Assembly: GCA_017937025.1 (NCBI GenBank)
Contig: JAGBEJ010000006.1
Location: 1 to 64,000, forward strand
Length of the DNA: 64,000 nt
Direction of reading: 5' to 3'
Source: Paludibacteraceae bacterium
Lineage (GTDB): Bacteria > Bacteroidota > Bacteroidia > Bacteroidales > Paludibacteraceae
Shown in pieces: positions 16,171-24,720 of this stretch; position 1 is the first letter of the stretch, and every line of letters starts with the position of its first letter. Under the pieces are notes generated by a model. It ran no database searches. It was given only the letters and a program-made list of their open reading frames with translations, and had not been told where the DNA came from. Position numbers and translations under genes: made by a program.

Positions 16171-17604
16171 TTATTTGTTTTCGTTGTTTTCTGCTTTGAT
16201 GGTAGCGGCAGCGGCTTTCTCGTCCTTGATGATGGCACGGCGGTTGAGCAGCATGAGCGCCAATGCGATGACAGTGAGTATGCCAGCGCCGATGTACTCT
16301 ATTGAGCATGCTCTGAAAATCACCCATCCGAACAATGACGAAGCGAAGTCCATGCTTCCTGCGAGGAAACCTTCAGGAATCTTGGCTGCAGGGTCGGCAG
16401 TCGCGGCGAATACGGCGTTGGCAGCCTTGGTAAACGCAGGTGCCATGTCGGTCACGAAGTAAAGCCCGATTGTGAGCGCCACTAATCCGATTATGTATGT
16501 CTTAACGACGTTGCCCTTGGTGAATGGCAGTACGATAGGGAACAGGTAGAACAGTCCTGCCAGTGAAGCCAAAGGAAGGAATTGGTTGCCAGGCAGCACA
16601 ACTGCGATTATCAAGTAAGTAGGGATAAGGAGCAGCGTAACGACGAGAGTCGTAGGGTGTCCGATGACTAGCGCTGGGCTCATGCCGATGTGCACCTTCT
16701 TGCCGTTGAATTTCTTGTTTACAAGTTCCTTTGTTTTCTCTGAAATAGGCATCAGACCGTCGATGAAGAGTTTTGTGATTCTTGGGATGAGCTCCATCAC
16801 AGCGCCCATTGTTACGCCGAGGAACAGAATCTTCTTGATGTCAAGCTGTGCGACTGCGCCGATGATTATGCCGACGATAACACCCAGCACGAGCGGTTCG
16901 CCCAGCACACCGAACTTCTTCTTAAGTCCTTCAGCGTCGATGTCGAGCTTGCTGAATCCAGGTATCTTGTCTAGCAGCCAGTTGATGCCGACAGCGAATG
17001 GCGCGAAGCTCTGGCAGAATGGCTGCGGAATGGAGATGCCGGAAAGGTCGTAGTGCTTCTGGAACTTGTCGGCGGTGAGGTCGGCTGCCACGAGAGTTAT
17101 AATGTAGCAGATGATGGCTGCGAAATATCCCCAAGCAAGGCTCTCGCCAGACAGGAAATATACAACTGCGCCGATGAAGGCGAAGTGCCAGTAGTTCCAC
17201 AGGTCGATGTTCACGGTTCTTGTGGTCTTGGTCAGAAGCATCAGGAGGTTAACGCCTAGGCAGATTGGGATAATCAGCGCTCCGACGGCAGTGTTGTAGG
17301 CGACTGCGGCAGCGGCAGGCCATCCCATGTCGAAGACCTTGAGCTGAAGGTCGTAGAGGTTGGAGATGTCGGAAAGCGGACCGCCGAAGTTGTTGGTCAG
17401 CAGGGCAGTCACAATGCCCAGTCCGACGAATCCGACTCCCACAAAGAGACCGGATTTCAGCGCTTTGCCGAAGTGCATTCCGATGCACAGTCCGATTACA
17501 GTGAAGATGATAGGCATCATTACAGATGCTCCAAGACTGATAATGTAGGCGAAAACGCCTGAAAGTGCGTCACCTGCGGACGCCGTGATTAGTGTCAAAC
17601 TCAT
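16171..17604 (-). CDS. PTS galactitol-family EIIC-like permease
   Basis: 477 residues, strongly hydrophobic, with about 10-12 membrane segments, resembling the EIIC-Gat family (GatC/SgcC): MPIIFTVIGLCIGMHFGKAL near the N terminus, NYWHFAFIGAVVYF, and the cytosolic loop with KKVHIGMSPALVIGHPTTL. In enterobacteria GatC imports galactitol while EIIB and EIIA phosphorylate it. No EIIA, EIIB, HPr or EI gene is in the window, and PTS systems are rare in Bacteroidota, so this protein may work as a plain transporter. It is the first gene of a two-gene operon with the exported KduI, which points to a uronate-derived substrate; that link is inference. Confidence 0.85.
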   Translation of the reverse strand: MSLTLITASAGDALSGVFAYIISLGASVMMPIIFTVIGLCIGMHFGKALKSGLFVGVGFVGLGIVTALLTNNFGGPLSDISNLYDLQLKVFDMGWPAAAAVAYNTAVGALIIPICLGVNLLMLLTKTTRTVNIDLWNYWHFAFIGAVVYFLSGESLAWGYFAAIICYIITLVAADLTADKFQKHYDLSGISIPQPFCQSFAPFAVGINWLLDKIPGFSKLDIDAEGLKKKFGVLGEPLVLGVIVGIIIGAVAQLDIKKILFLGVTMGAVMELIPRITKLFIDGLMPISEKTKELVNKKFNGKKVHIGMSPALVIGHPTTLVVTLLLIPTYLIIAVVLPGNQFLPLASLAGLFYLFPIVLPFTKGNVVKTYIIGLVALTIGLYFVTDMAPAFTKAANAVFAATADPAAKIPEGFLAGSMDFASSLFGWVIFRACSIEYIGAGILTVIALALMLLNRRAIIKDEKAAAATIKAENNENK

Positions 17605-17636
17605 TGTTTATATCGCTTGTTTTTTATACGTAAACG

Positions 17637-17667
17637 CAAATCTACCTTTTATTTTCCAAACGGCAAA
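17637..17667 (-). promoter_or_regulatory. Promoter of the EIIC-kduI operon
   Basis: On the minus strand TTTG (17664-17667), exactly 19 bp, TAGATTTG (17637-17644), about 35 bp before the EIIC start codon. This is a textbook Bacteroidota promoter. A second TTTG lies inside the spacer. No operator repeat was recognised. Confidence 0.75.
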
Positions 17668-17753
17668 GGTGCAAATCCGCTTATGGCGTATGCGGCCGCT
17701 GTAAAATAAGGGATTTTAATAAATGGCTGGAATGGAATGAACATGACTTTTGC

Positions 17754-17761
17754 TACATTTG
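17754..17761 (+). promoter_or_regulatory. Possible -7 box for tRNA-Ser(CGA)
   Basis: TACATTTG, 52 bp before the tRNA 5' end. A -33 TTTG at the right distance is missing. Confidence 0.35.
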
Positions 17762-17813
17762 TAATCCGATTGCGTTTTCAGCATCTATGCCTTGAAAACT
17801 AGCAGCGATGCGA

Positions 17814-17903
17814 GGAAAGGTGGCAGAGTGGTCGAATGTACCGCACTCGAAATGCGGCGTACGGGGTAAACTTGTACCGGGGGTTCGAATCCCCCTCTTT
17901 CCG
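17814..17903 (+). tRNA. tRNA-Ser (anticodon CGA)
   Basis: A 90-base class II tRNA: acceptor GGAAAGG/TCTTTCC, D arm GGCAGAGTGGTCGAATG, anticodon stem-loop CGCACTCGAAATGCG with CGA at the anticodon position, long variable arm, GGTTCGAATC T loop and G discriminator. It decodes UCG. The CCA end is not encoded. Confidence 0.95.
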
Positions 17904-17911
17904 CAACGGAT

Positions 17912-17944
17912 AAGGCTTGCAGTTCTATGTGAGCCTTGTTTTCA
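17912..17944 (+). terminator. Probable terminator of tRNA-Ser(CGA)
   Basis: AAGGCTTGCA and TGTGAGCCTT form a 10-bp stem with two imperfect pairs, followed by GTTTTC. Confidence 0.5.
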
Positions 17945-17971
17945 TTATTAAAAAAGATACGGCTTTAATAT

Positions 17972-19993
17972 ATGGCAGGACTTGACAATCTGAATGAACA
18001 GCAGGGGTATGCGGCGACCTACGACGGCAAGCATCTGATGGTGATAGCAGGAGCCGGCACAGGAAAGACGCGTACCATCATCGCCCGTGCGAGCTACCTT
18101 ATACGCAAGGGAGTGCCAGGAAGGCGTATCTTGATACTTTCGTTCACACGCAAGTCATCGAGGGAGATTGTCGAGCGCATAAAGTCGCAGCTCAATTCAG
18201 GAGCGGTGGACGGACTGTCGGGGCGCACGTTCCACTCGTGGTGCATGGACATGATAAAGAACAACCCGACAGTGTTCAAACAGCACGACTACACCGTGGT
18301 GGACGAGGACGACCGCATAGCCGCCTTCAAACTCATCTGCGGCAAGAACTTCAAGGACAAGGAGCACAGGACGGTTAAGCCGGAGTCTATTGTCGAGGTT
18401 TACTCATACGCCGTGAACGCCATGTGTCCGCTGTCCGAAGCCATGAGAGTGAAACTCTACGACAACGCGCCGAAGGAGGACGAGTCGGCGCAGAAATCCA
18501 TAGAACTGAACAAACCGCTATACGCCGACGTTATCAAGAAGTACATCGAATACAAGCTGGAGCGCCGATACATAGACTATGACGATATACTTTCGATTGT
18601 CGCCAAGGGGTTGAAAGCCAATGACAAGGCGCGTGACTTCATATCCTCTAAATACGACCACATACTTGTGGACGAGGTGCAGGACACCAATCCGCTCCAA
18701 TACTACCTGCTGTCCAATTTCTACCAGAACTGCCATTTGTTCTGCGTGGGCGACGACGCGCAAAGCATTTACGCCTTCCGTGGCGCCGACTTCAAGACGA
18801 TGCACAACTTCACCAAGATAGTGCCCGATTCCAAGCTTTGCCACCTGACCAAGAACTATCGTTCCACACAGCCGATACTCGACTTCGCCAACTGGCTGCT
18901 GTCGTCGTCGCGGCTCGACTACGGCAAGAATCTGGAGGCTATTCGAGGAAACGGAATAAAACCCTATCTCATACACTGGGACAGCGAGCAGCAGGAGGCG
19001 AACGACATAGTAGACAAAATACAGTCTTCAATAGCCGAGAAAGGCTACTCATACAGCGACAACATGGTGCTGTCTCGTTCGCTCTTCGGACTGAAAAGGG
19101 TGGAGGCGGTCTGCATCGAGCGCAAGATTCCTTATGTGGTGTACGGCGGCACAGGACTGATGCAGTCAAGGCATGTGCGTGATGTCGTAGCGCCACTGCG
19201 CATAGTGTCCAATCCGAAGGACGAGATTGCGTGGATGCGTTTCCTGCAACTGTGGAAGGGCATAGGCGACGTGACTGCTACCAAGGTCATAAACTGCATA
19301 CTCGAGGCGAAGGACTTGAAGGAGTGCGTCGAGATGCTAAACACAATGCACATGCAGAAGGAGATTGCTGCCACTTTGGCTAATATCGCCGATTTGCAGT
19401 ACGACCCGGCGACGGCTATACTGAAGGCCTTGCAGGTCATGGAGCCACGCATGAAGGAACTTTACGGCGACGAGTGGGACTGGCGCAAGGAGGACTTCAA
19501 GGTGCTGAGGGAAGTGGCGATGGACACGGGCGGAATCTCGGAATTCGTGGCGGAGTACGTTATAGACCCTAAGCTCGAAACGACGCACAAGGAAGGTGAG
19601 ATACCTGACGACTGTGTGATACTGACTACGATACATTCTGCCAAAGGCTTGGAGGCCAAGGTTTGCTATCTCGTTAACGTCTCGACATTCTCGTATCCGA
19701 CACGCAGGGCGATAGCCAACGGCGAGGAGTCGGTCGAGGAGGAGCGCCGCTGCCTTTATGTGGCTGTGACGCGCGCCAAGGACGAGCTGTACATCTATCG
19801 TGACGTGCATTCAATACACGCGACGGGGCAGTACGCCAACGATGACGAGAATATGTATTTCCTGAACGGTCTGCCGGAGTCGCTTGTGCAGACCGAGGTG
19901 CTCGGCGATTTCAACTGGACAATCGACGATTCCACAGGTTATTCTGGCGACCAGATTGACGACTCTGTGAACGACGACTTCGACTTCACTTAG
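17972..19993 (+). CDS. UvrD/Rep-like superfamily 1 DNA helicase
   Basis: 673 residues, ATP-dependent 3'-5' DNA helicase of the UvrD/PcrA/Rep group. Motifs in order: Q motif region LNEQQ, Walker A AGAGTGKT (about 28-35), motif Ia LSFTRKSSREIVERI, Walker B VDEVQDTNPLQY (about 230), motif III GDDAQSIYAFRGAD, motif IV KNYRSTQPIL, motif V TIHSAKGLEAKVCYL and motif VI EERRCLYVAVTRAKDELYIY. It lacks the usual C-terminal extension of UvrD and is somewhat shorter than PcrA (about 720). A DNA repair or replication-restart role is expected. The last four bases (TTAG) overlap the convergent SDR gene. Confidence 0.92.
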   Translation: MAGLDNLNEQQGYAATYDGKHLMVIAGAGTGKTRTIIARASYLIRKGVPGRRILILSFTRKSSREIVERIKSQLNSGAVDGLSGRTFHSWCMDMIKNNPTVFKQHDYTVVDEDDRIAAFKLICGKNFKDKEHRTVKPESIVEVYSYAVNAMCPLSEAMRVKLYDNAPKEDESAQKSIELNKPLYADVIKKYIEYKLERRYIDYDDILSIVAKGLKANDKARDFISSKYDHILVDEVQDTNPLQYYLLSNFYQNCHLFCVGDDAQSIYAFRGADFKTMHNFTKIVPDSKLCHLTKNYRSTQPILDFANWLLSSSRLDYGKNLEAIRGNGIKPYLIHWDSEQQEANDIVDKIQSSIAEKGYSYSDNMVLSRSLFGLKRVEAVCIERKIPYVVYGGTGLMQSRHVRDVVAPLRIVSNPKDEIAWMRFLQLWKGIGDVTATKVINCILEAKDLKECVEMLNTMHMQKEIAATLANIADLQYDPATAILKALQVMEPRMKELYGDEWDWRKEDFKVLREVAMDTGGISEFVAEYVIDPKLETTHKEGEIPDDCVILTTIHSAKGLEAKVCYLVNVSTFSYPTRRAIANGEESVEEERRCLYVAVTRAKDELYIYRDVHSIHATGQYANDDENMYFLNGLPESLVQTEVLGDFNWTIDDSTGYSGDQIDDSVNDDFDFT

Positions 19994-20724
19994 TCTTTGG
20001 TCTGCACCGGCAGCCTGACCCACAGCCATCTCGGGGCCAAACTCCACAGCGCGGTCACGATTCTGTAACGCCAGTCGATGACGCAGACTCTTTTCTGCTT
20101 CTCAATGGCTCTCACGGCTTCTGCCGCCACCTTGTCCACGTCCATCTGCAGCGGGTAGTCATGGTTGTCGTCCAGCAGGGCGGTCCTCACGAATCCGGGT
20201 CTTATGTCGGTGAACTTGATGTTCAAATTCCTCATTCTGGCGAGCTGGTCCAGAGCGTCGATGTATGTGTTCTGCATGCGCTTGGTGGCTGAGTAGGCTG
20301 GGGCAGAGCCGAGTCCTTTTGTTCCGGCTATCGAGGATACGACAGCGATATGTCCTCCGCCTTTGTCGGCAAAGTATCTGAACGCCGCCGACACCATGCG
20401 CATGAATCCCGTTCCGTTGGTTTCGCAAGTCTCTGTCTCAATGCGCGTTTCCATGTTTTTGTTCTGTTTGCCTATGCCCGCCACGTTCATTATCACATCT
20501 ACGCCGCCGTTCTCGTTGATTATGTCTGTCAGCCGGGTGTACGCTCCGTCCTCGGTCACGTCGATGCTGGCTGTGGTTATGAGGTCTGGAGCCTCGTTTC
20601 TCAGTTCCTCCAGTTTGTCGGTTCTTCTCGCTGTGGCTATCACTCTCCAGCCTTTCTGGGCGAATATTCTCGCTGTGCTGCGTCCTATGCCTGATGAGGC
20701 TCCTATGATTATTATGCTTTTCAT
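19990..20724 (-). CDS. Short-chain dehydrogenase/reductase
   Basis: About 244 residues, classical SDR fold. The Rossmann glycine motif IIGASSGIG is at the N terminus, the NAG motif appears as NVAGIGKQ, and the catalytic Ser-Tyr-Lys triad is seen in VSSIAGTKG and the YSATK block. The basic residues after the second strand (ATARRTDKL) suggest NADP preference. The substrate cannot be told. The track-independent start is ATG at 20724, just ahead of the first beta strand; a longer frame to 20745 would add seven residues before the Rossmann strand. The C-terminal segment (ALWSLAPRWLWVRLP) is hydrophobic and may contact the membrane. Its stop codon overlaps that of the helicase gene. Confidence 0.88.
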   Translation of the reverse strand: MKSIIIIGASSGIGRSTARIFAQKGWRVIATARRTDKLEELRNEAPDLITTASIDVTEDGAYTRLTDIINENGGVDVIMNVAGIGKQNKNMETRIETETCETNGTGFMRMVSAAFRYFADKGGGHIAVVSSIAGTKGLGSAPAYSATKRMQNTYIDALDQLARMRNLNIKFTDIRPGFVRTALLDDNHDYPLQMDVDKVAAEAVRAIEKQKRVCVIDWRYRIVTALWSLAPRWLWVRLPVQTKD

Positions 20725-20778
20725 GTGTTTATATGTTTCTTGCAAAAATATGATTTAAAATATCTTTTTCATACATCA

Positions 20779-20809
20779 TTTGCTTTTTAGTCTCAAGTGT
20801 CTAATTTTG
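20779..20809 (+). promoter_or_regulatory. Promoter of the zinc metallopeptidase gene
   Basis: TTTG (20779-20782), 19-bp spacer, TAATTTTG (20802-20809). Transcription would start near 20816, which leaves a reasonable leader for the ATG at 20852 and almost none for an in-frame ATG at 20825. Confidence 0.75.
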
Positions 20810-20851
20810 TCATGGTAACTTTTTGTGAAACCAATAAAAACTGATTGCTTT

Positions 20852-21709
20852 ATGAGAATGACAGGCAGACGAGAGAGCAGTAATGTGGACGACAGGCGAG
20901 GCATGAGCGGCGGCAAGAAAGCCGGACTTGGCTTGGCTGGAATAGTCGTCGTGGTGGTCATCGCTTTGTTTACGGGGCAGGATCCTACGGCCATGCTCAG
21001 CCAGATGGGCGCGGCGGAAACGCAGCAGACCGAGGGCAGGACCGAGTTCACCGAGGAGGAGCAGCAACTCGCCACATTCTCGAAGCAGGTGCTTGCCGGC
21101 ACCGAGGATGTTTGGACGGCGGAGTTCAAGAAGATGGGCAAGACCTATCGCGCGCCTAAGATGGTGCTGTTCACTAGCAGCGTGCAGACAGGATGCGGCG
21201 GCGCGACTTCGGCTGTCGGACCGTTCTATTGTTCGGCTGACGAGGCTTTGTATATCGACCTTTCGTTCTTCGTGGAGATGAAGTCGAAGCTCGGAGCCGA
21301 CGGCGATTTCGCCTATGCCTACGTCATAGCGCACGAAGTCGGACACCATGTTCAGCACTTGCTCGGAACGCTCGATGAGGCTCACTCGCAGATGAGGAGC
21401 ATGAGTCAGAAGGAAAGCAACCGCATCAGCGTCCGCATAGAGCTGCAGGCCGATTTCTATGCCGGCGTCTGGGCTTATCACGACAACAAGATGTTCAACT
21501 CCATAGAGGACGGCGACATCCAGGAGGCGATACATTGCGCCGAGGTCATTGGCGACGACTATCTGCAGAAGAAGGCGCAGGGCTACGACGTGCCGGAATC
21601 GTTTACTCACGGCCGTTCGGCGCAACGTGAGAAGTGGCTGCGCAAGGGACTCACGACGGGCGACATATCGCAGGGCAACACGTTCGCGCTGTCGGATGCG
21701 GAATTGTAA
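20852..21709 (+). CDS. YpfJ/KPN_02809-family neutral zinc metallopeptidase
   Basis: 285 residues. The N terminus MRMTGRRESSNVDDRRG followed by a single membrane anchor (GLGLAGIVVVVVIALF) matches the YpfJ/KPN_02809 family. The zinc-binding HExxH motif is AHEVGHHVQHLLG, and LQADFYAGVWAY supplies the downstream conserved part. The GCGGATSAVGPFYCSADEALYID block is typical. The function of this family is not established; it is a membrane-anchored, probably periplasmic-facing peptidase. The ATG at 20852 was chosen because family members begin there and because of the promoter position. Confidence 0.92.
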   Translation: MRMTGRRESSNVDDRRGMSGGKKAGLGLAGIVVVVVIALFTGQDPTAMLSQMGAAETQQTEGRTEFTEEEQQLATFSKQVLAGTEDVWTAEFKKMGKTYRAPKMVLFTSSVQTGCGGATSAVGPFYCSADEALYIDLSFFVEMKSKLGADGDFAYAYVIAHEVGHHVQHLLGTLDEAHSQMRSMSQKESNRISVRIELQADFYAGVWAYHDNKMFNSIEDGDIQEAIHCAEVIGDDYLQKKAQGYDVPESFTHGRSAQREKWLRKGLTTGDISQGNTFALSDAEL

Positions 21710-21727
21710 CGCGAAGCGCGTGAAAAT

Positions 21728-21761
21728 AAAAAAGTCAGGCTCGGGGAGTCTGACTTTTCTT
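21728..21761 (+). terminator. Terminator of the zinc metallopeptidase gene
   Basis: AAAAGTCAG / CTGACTTTT arms around an 11-base loop, followed by CTTG. The A-rich start means it may also serve the minus-strand lipoprotein gene that ends at 21780. Confidence 0.75.
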
Positions 21762-21779
21762 GTATTATGACAGAAGGTC

Positions 21780-22856
21780 TTATTTCAAGATCATCTTCAG
21801 TATGCTTTCTATCATTGCCGGGTCGAACTCTGTCATCATGTCCACTACGCCGTTCAGCAGTACGTTCGCGTTCTGTGTCGTGCCGTCGTTGTACTCTATA
21901 GTCAGTGCAGGTATGCCGTTCTGACCTTCCTCGATGTTGAGTTTGCCCACGTTCCTGCCTGCGTATTCCACATTCATGTCGAGCAGTCCGTTTATGTCGC
22001 TTGGTGTCGGTCTCTTGCCTTGCTTTACTAATTCGGCTAATGCTTTTGCGTCGATAGCGCCGGCGAGTGTGAGCCCGTTGTTCGACATTGTCACCACGAC
22101 GTCCGAAACCGCATCCTCCAGAGCCTCCTTGTTCTCTGGCACATTGAATCCCGCGCTTATCGAGATTTTACTTTGGGTTGTCTCGTCCACAGATGTTGTC
22201 GTGAATGTGTATGCTTTCTCAGAAGTTCTGTTCAGTGCTGTCGTCGTGGCGATAGGTTTTGTGTAGGATGCGACCTCTACGTTCTCAGGCATGCCGTCAG
22301 CCGAGTATGTGGCGTTGAAGTTCATGGTCGCGAGTCTGGCTCCGTCCTTTGTGAAAACCGCGCTGGTGGATGTCGGCACGTATGCCGTGCGGCCGTCTAT
22401 AGTGACAGCTTTGTCGGTGTATCCGTTTACAGTGACGTTGCAGTTGTTCTCGGAACTGAAGTTCGACGGGAACGATAAGCTTATGTTCTCGCTGGCTGAT
22501 GTGGTCCATTTACTGCTCTCTTCGTCCCAGACGTAGCTGCCGGTCGCGGCTTGGTAGTTGAATCTGCCGTCTTTGGTCAGTTCTTTCACATCGAATACGT
22601 TTCTTGCTTCTAACACTGGTGGCAGTAAGGACAACACGAATTCCTTGTCGGACACTTGCGCCATGAATCCGTCGGGCGACATTGCGCTCGCGACCACTCC
22701 GGACATGCTCTCCATTGCTTTGCCGATGTCGTTTCTCTCCTCCTGTGTCGTCGTTCCGGTGTTGGTGTTGTCGTCCTTGTCGTCTTTGCTGCAGGCAGTC
22801 AGACCGAGAGCGAAGCTTGCGGTCATGGCCATAGCGAGGTATGTCAGTTTTTTCAT
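21780..22856 (-). CDS. Lipoprotein of unknown function
   Basis: 358 residues with a lipoprotein signal peptide ending LGLTAC (Cys about 22), then an acidic, Thr-rich linker (SKDDKDDNTNTGTTTQEE) typical of surface or outer-membrane lipoproteins of Bacteroidales. The rest has many predicted short beta strands and no recognised motif. I do not recognise the family with confidence. A TATTTTTG box lies at 22883-22890 on the minus strand, just upstream. Confidence 0.75.
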   Translation of the reverse strand: MKKLTYLAMAMTASFALGLTACSKDDKDDNTNTGTTTQEERNDIGKAMESMSGVVASAMSPDGFMAQVSDKEFVLSLLPPVLEARNVFDVKELTKDGRFNYQAATGSYVWDEESSKWTTSASENISLSFPSNFSSENNCNVTVNGYTDKAVTIDGRTAYVPTSTSAVFTKDGARLATMNFNATYSADGMPENVEVASYTKPIATTTALNRTSEKAYTFTTTSVDETTQSKISISAGFNVPENKEALEDAVSDVVVTMSNNGLTLAGAIDAKALAELVKQGKRPTPSDINGLLDMNVEYAGRNVGKLNIEEGQNGIPALTIEYNDGTTQNANVLLNGVVDMMTEFDPAMIESILKMILK

Positions 22857-22903
22857 ATCTTTTTGTATTTAAACACTAATGACAAAAATAGGCTTAAAAA
22901 AAA

Positions 22904-22946
22904 GAAACACGAAATTAATCTTGAAAAAAAGATAATCTCGTGTTTC
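22904..22946 (-). terminator. Long imperfect hairpin with T-tract upstream of the lipoprotein gene
   Basis: GAAACACGAAATTAATCTT and AAGATAATCTCGTGTTTC form about 18 bp with one mismatch and one bulge. Read on the minus strand it is followed by TTTTTTTT, so it looks like a second terminator behind the one at 23001, or a leader structure of the lipoprotein gene. Confidence 0.5.
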
Positions 22947-22993
22947 CAGTGTCTCGTGTGTCACGCCGGCAGGATAATTCTTAATGATATTAT

Positions 22994-23030
22994 TAAAATA
23001 AAAAACGGAACTCGTAAGAGTTCCGTTTTG
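22994..23030 (-). terminator. Terminator of the FISUMP-like lipoprotein gene
   Basis: Perfect 12-bp stem AAAACGGAACTC / GAGTTCCGTTTT with a GTAA loop. On the minus strand it runs into TTTTTTATTTT. Confidence 0.9.
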
Positions 23031-23064
23031 CATTTATTGTGGGGGCTTTTAATCTTATGATAAT

Positions 23065-23955
23065 TTATAGTTGGCTATACTTTATTACCGGTCTAATAGG
23101 TAATCCCATACAACGTTCTTCTCTATCATCAGTATCAATGAAATCTTTGTAGAAAGTTATACAACGTGCAAAGTAAGGTTGTGTGCTTGTGTCAAGATCT
23201 TTTGTCCAGTACTTTCCAACACCTTCGCCGGCATTTATGTTGCTATCTGTAGTTTCATCATTACGTTCGCCTGCATCTGGTAGAAAAATATGAATATCGT
23301 AAAGAGAGTATGATGAAGATGGGGTTTCTCCGTTTGCAATGAGTTTTCCTTTGTCGAATGTGTATTTCGCTTTGTAAACAATGTAGCCAGAGTTACCTGT
23401 TGATTTGTAATTGTTAGTCCAAACCCAGTAGCAATTATTGGCAAGTTCTACAAACTGTTCGTGAGTTGGGGTTGTCCATCCGCCACTGTTGTATGGTTTT
23501 GCTGCGTCATCAATGGTTAATAATTGTGTTTTGTCATCTGTGTATCCATTGTATCCCATTGATGACAAATAGCAATACTTTGTCAGCGTGTTGTATGAGC
23601 CATTTGAATATTTGTATGAGTTCCATTTGAATGATTTTTTGGAGGTGTAATACGTTTCTCCCCATGCATAATAATCACCTGCTTGTCCTGGTGCATAAGC
23701 TCCTATGTTGGTAGTTGCCCATAGCGTTTTGGATGTAAGTCCTAAATCAACGTAATAATAATCACCTTTTTGCCCAGTATAAGTGAAATATTCTGGCGTT
23801 GTTTTTGAACCGCTGTTTGAATTGTTGTTTCCGTTACTTGTGTTGTTGCTATAATTGTTTTTGGTTGGATAGTTCGGTTCTTCTTTGTCATCGTCATTAC
23901 ACGATACGAATCCGATAGCTAATACACATGAAAGAAAAATGAAAAGTTTTTTCAT
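23065..23955 (-). CDS. FISUMP-like lipoprotein
   Basis: About 296 residues. Lipoprotein signal peptide MKKLFIFLSCVLAIGFVSC, an Asn/Ser-rich low-complexity linker (about 30-60), then a domain with YYVDLGLTSKTLWATTNIGA, GDYYAWGET and GGWTTPTHEQFVELAN. These are hallmarks of the Fibrobacter 'major paralogous domain' (FISUMP) family, widespread in Bacteroidales and of unknown function; ligand binding is often guessed. The frame extends nine codons upstream, but the ATG at 23955 begins the signal peptide. The linker is the only asparagine-rich stretch nearby. Confidence 0.8.
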   Translation of the reverse strand: MKKLFIFLSCVLAIGFVSCNDDDKEEPNYPTKNNYSNNTSNGNNNSNSGSKTTPEYFTYTGQKGDYYYVDLGLTSKTLWATTNIGAYAPGQAGDYYAWGETYYTSKKSFKWNSYKYSNGSYNTLTKYCYLSSMGYNGYTDDKTQLLTIDDAAKPYNSGGWTTPTHEQFVELANNCYWVWTNNYKSTGNSGYIVYKAKYTFDKGKLIANGETPSSSYSLYDIHIFLPDAGERNDETTDSNINAGEGVGKYWTKDLDTSTQPYFARCITFYKDFIDTDDREERCMGLPIRPVIKYSQL

Positions 23956-24027
23956 AAGTCTGTTTGTTTTTAGATTTAACATATGCTACTTTGTGATGAG
24001 TTGCAATTTCAATGTTTTTATTTGCAG

Positions 24028-24035
24028 CAAAAGTA
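24028..24035 (-). promoter_or_regulatory. Possible -7 box for the FISUMP-like gene
   Basis: TACTTTTG on the minus strand, about 73 bp before the start codon. No convincing -33 element. Confidence 0.35.
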
Positions 24036-24108
24036 GCGATACAAAAAACAGCTATCAGAGTTTGTCAATGTTGACAAGTACGGATGGCTGTTTTGGCTTT
24101 TTGTTTAT

Positions 24109-24600
24109 TTAGAAACTGTAACTAAGACTCAAACCGTTGCCTTTGGCATTGAGTCTGAATTCAGAAGTCGCTCCCTTTTTCTCTATGACTGATTGATTGT
24201 ACACGTTTACCGACTTGGATATATTTCTTGAGCCTTTTACAAGGAGAGGTATAGCAACGATGTCTAAAACGACTCCGCATCCTAATAGGGCAATAGCAAC
24301 AGAAAGATTTGTTACAGAGTTTGGGTCGATGACTTCAGCGATAAGTCCTCCTGCGGCACTTACAGTTCCTAACGCAAAGAAAGTGTAACCCAATGTTTTC
24401 TGAGTCTTACCTTTATCAAAGTAATCATAGGCTTGAGGGTTGTTGACTTCGAGATAATCTCCGAACTGAGAATAGGTGATCTTGTTTCTGTTTTCATCAA
24501 CAAGACTGGAACCGCTTCTCATTACAGTGCCTTCAATTGTTTGTGAAAATGCACCCACTGTAATAATCTGGAGTAAAACTAAAAATGCAATTCTTTTCAT
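24109..24600 (-). CDS. Small exported membrane protein of unknown function
   Basis: 163 residues. Signal peptide (MKRIAFLVLLQIITVGAFSQ), then a soluble stretch, two hydrophobic segments (GYTFFALGTVSAAGGLIAEV and VAIALLGCGVVLDIVAIPLLV), and a C-terminal part ending in an aromatic strand (GNGLSLSYSF) like that of outer-membrane proteins. Proteins of this plan are common and uncharacterised in Bacteroidota. It is divergent from the HTH gene at 24721 across a 120-bp AT-rich spacer in which I see no further feature. Confidence 0.7.
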   Translation of the reverse strand: MKRIAFLVLLQIITVGAFSQTIEGTVMRSGSSLVDENRNKITYSQFGDYLEVNNPQAYDYFDKGKTQKTLGYTFFALGTVSAAGGLIAEVIDPNSVTNLSVAIALLGCGVVLDIVAIPLLVKGSRNISKSVNVYNQSVIEKKGATSEFRLNAKGNGLSLSYSF

Positions 24601-24720
24601 ATCTTATAATTTTTGTGATTAGTAAACTGGCTGCAAGATAATCAATATTATTATATAGATAATTGAGAATATTATAAAAATATTTCTTCCTTCTGTCAAT
24701 TGATTGTAATTTAATCATAT

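Noticed and set aside
18518-18976. Minus-strand open frame inside the helicase gene
   Set aside because: All helicase motifs are on the plus strand; the other frame has no family features.
20810-21625. 271-codon minus-strand open frame across the zinc peptidase gene
   Set aside because: The plus-strand frame has HExxH and family motifs and its own promoter; the other is a shadow.
21780-22856. Assignment of the lipoprotein to a named DUF family
   Set aside because: No motif could be matched with confidence by eye; left as unknown.
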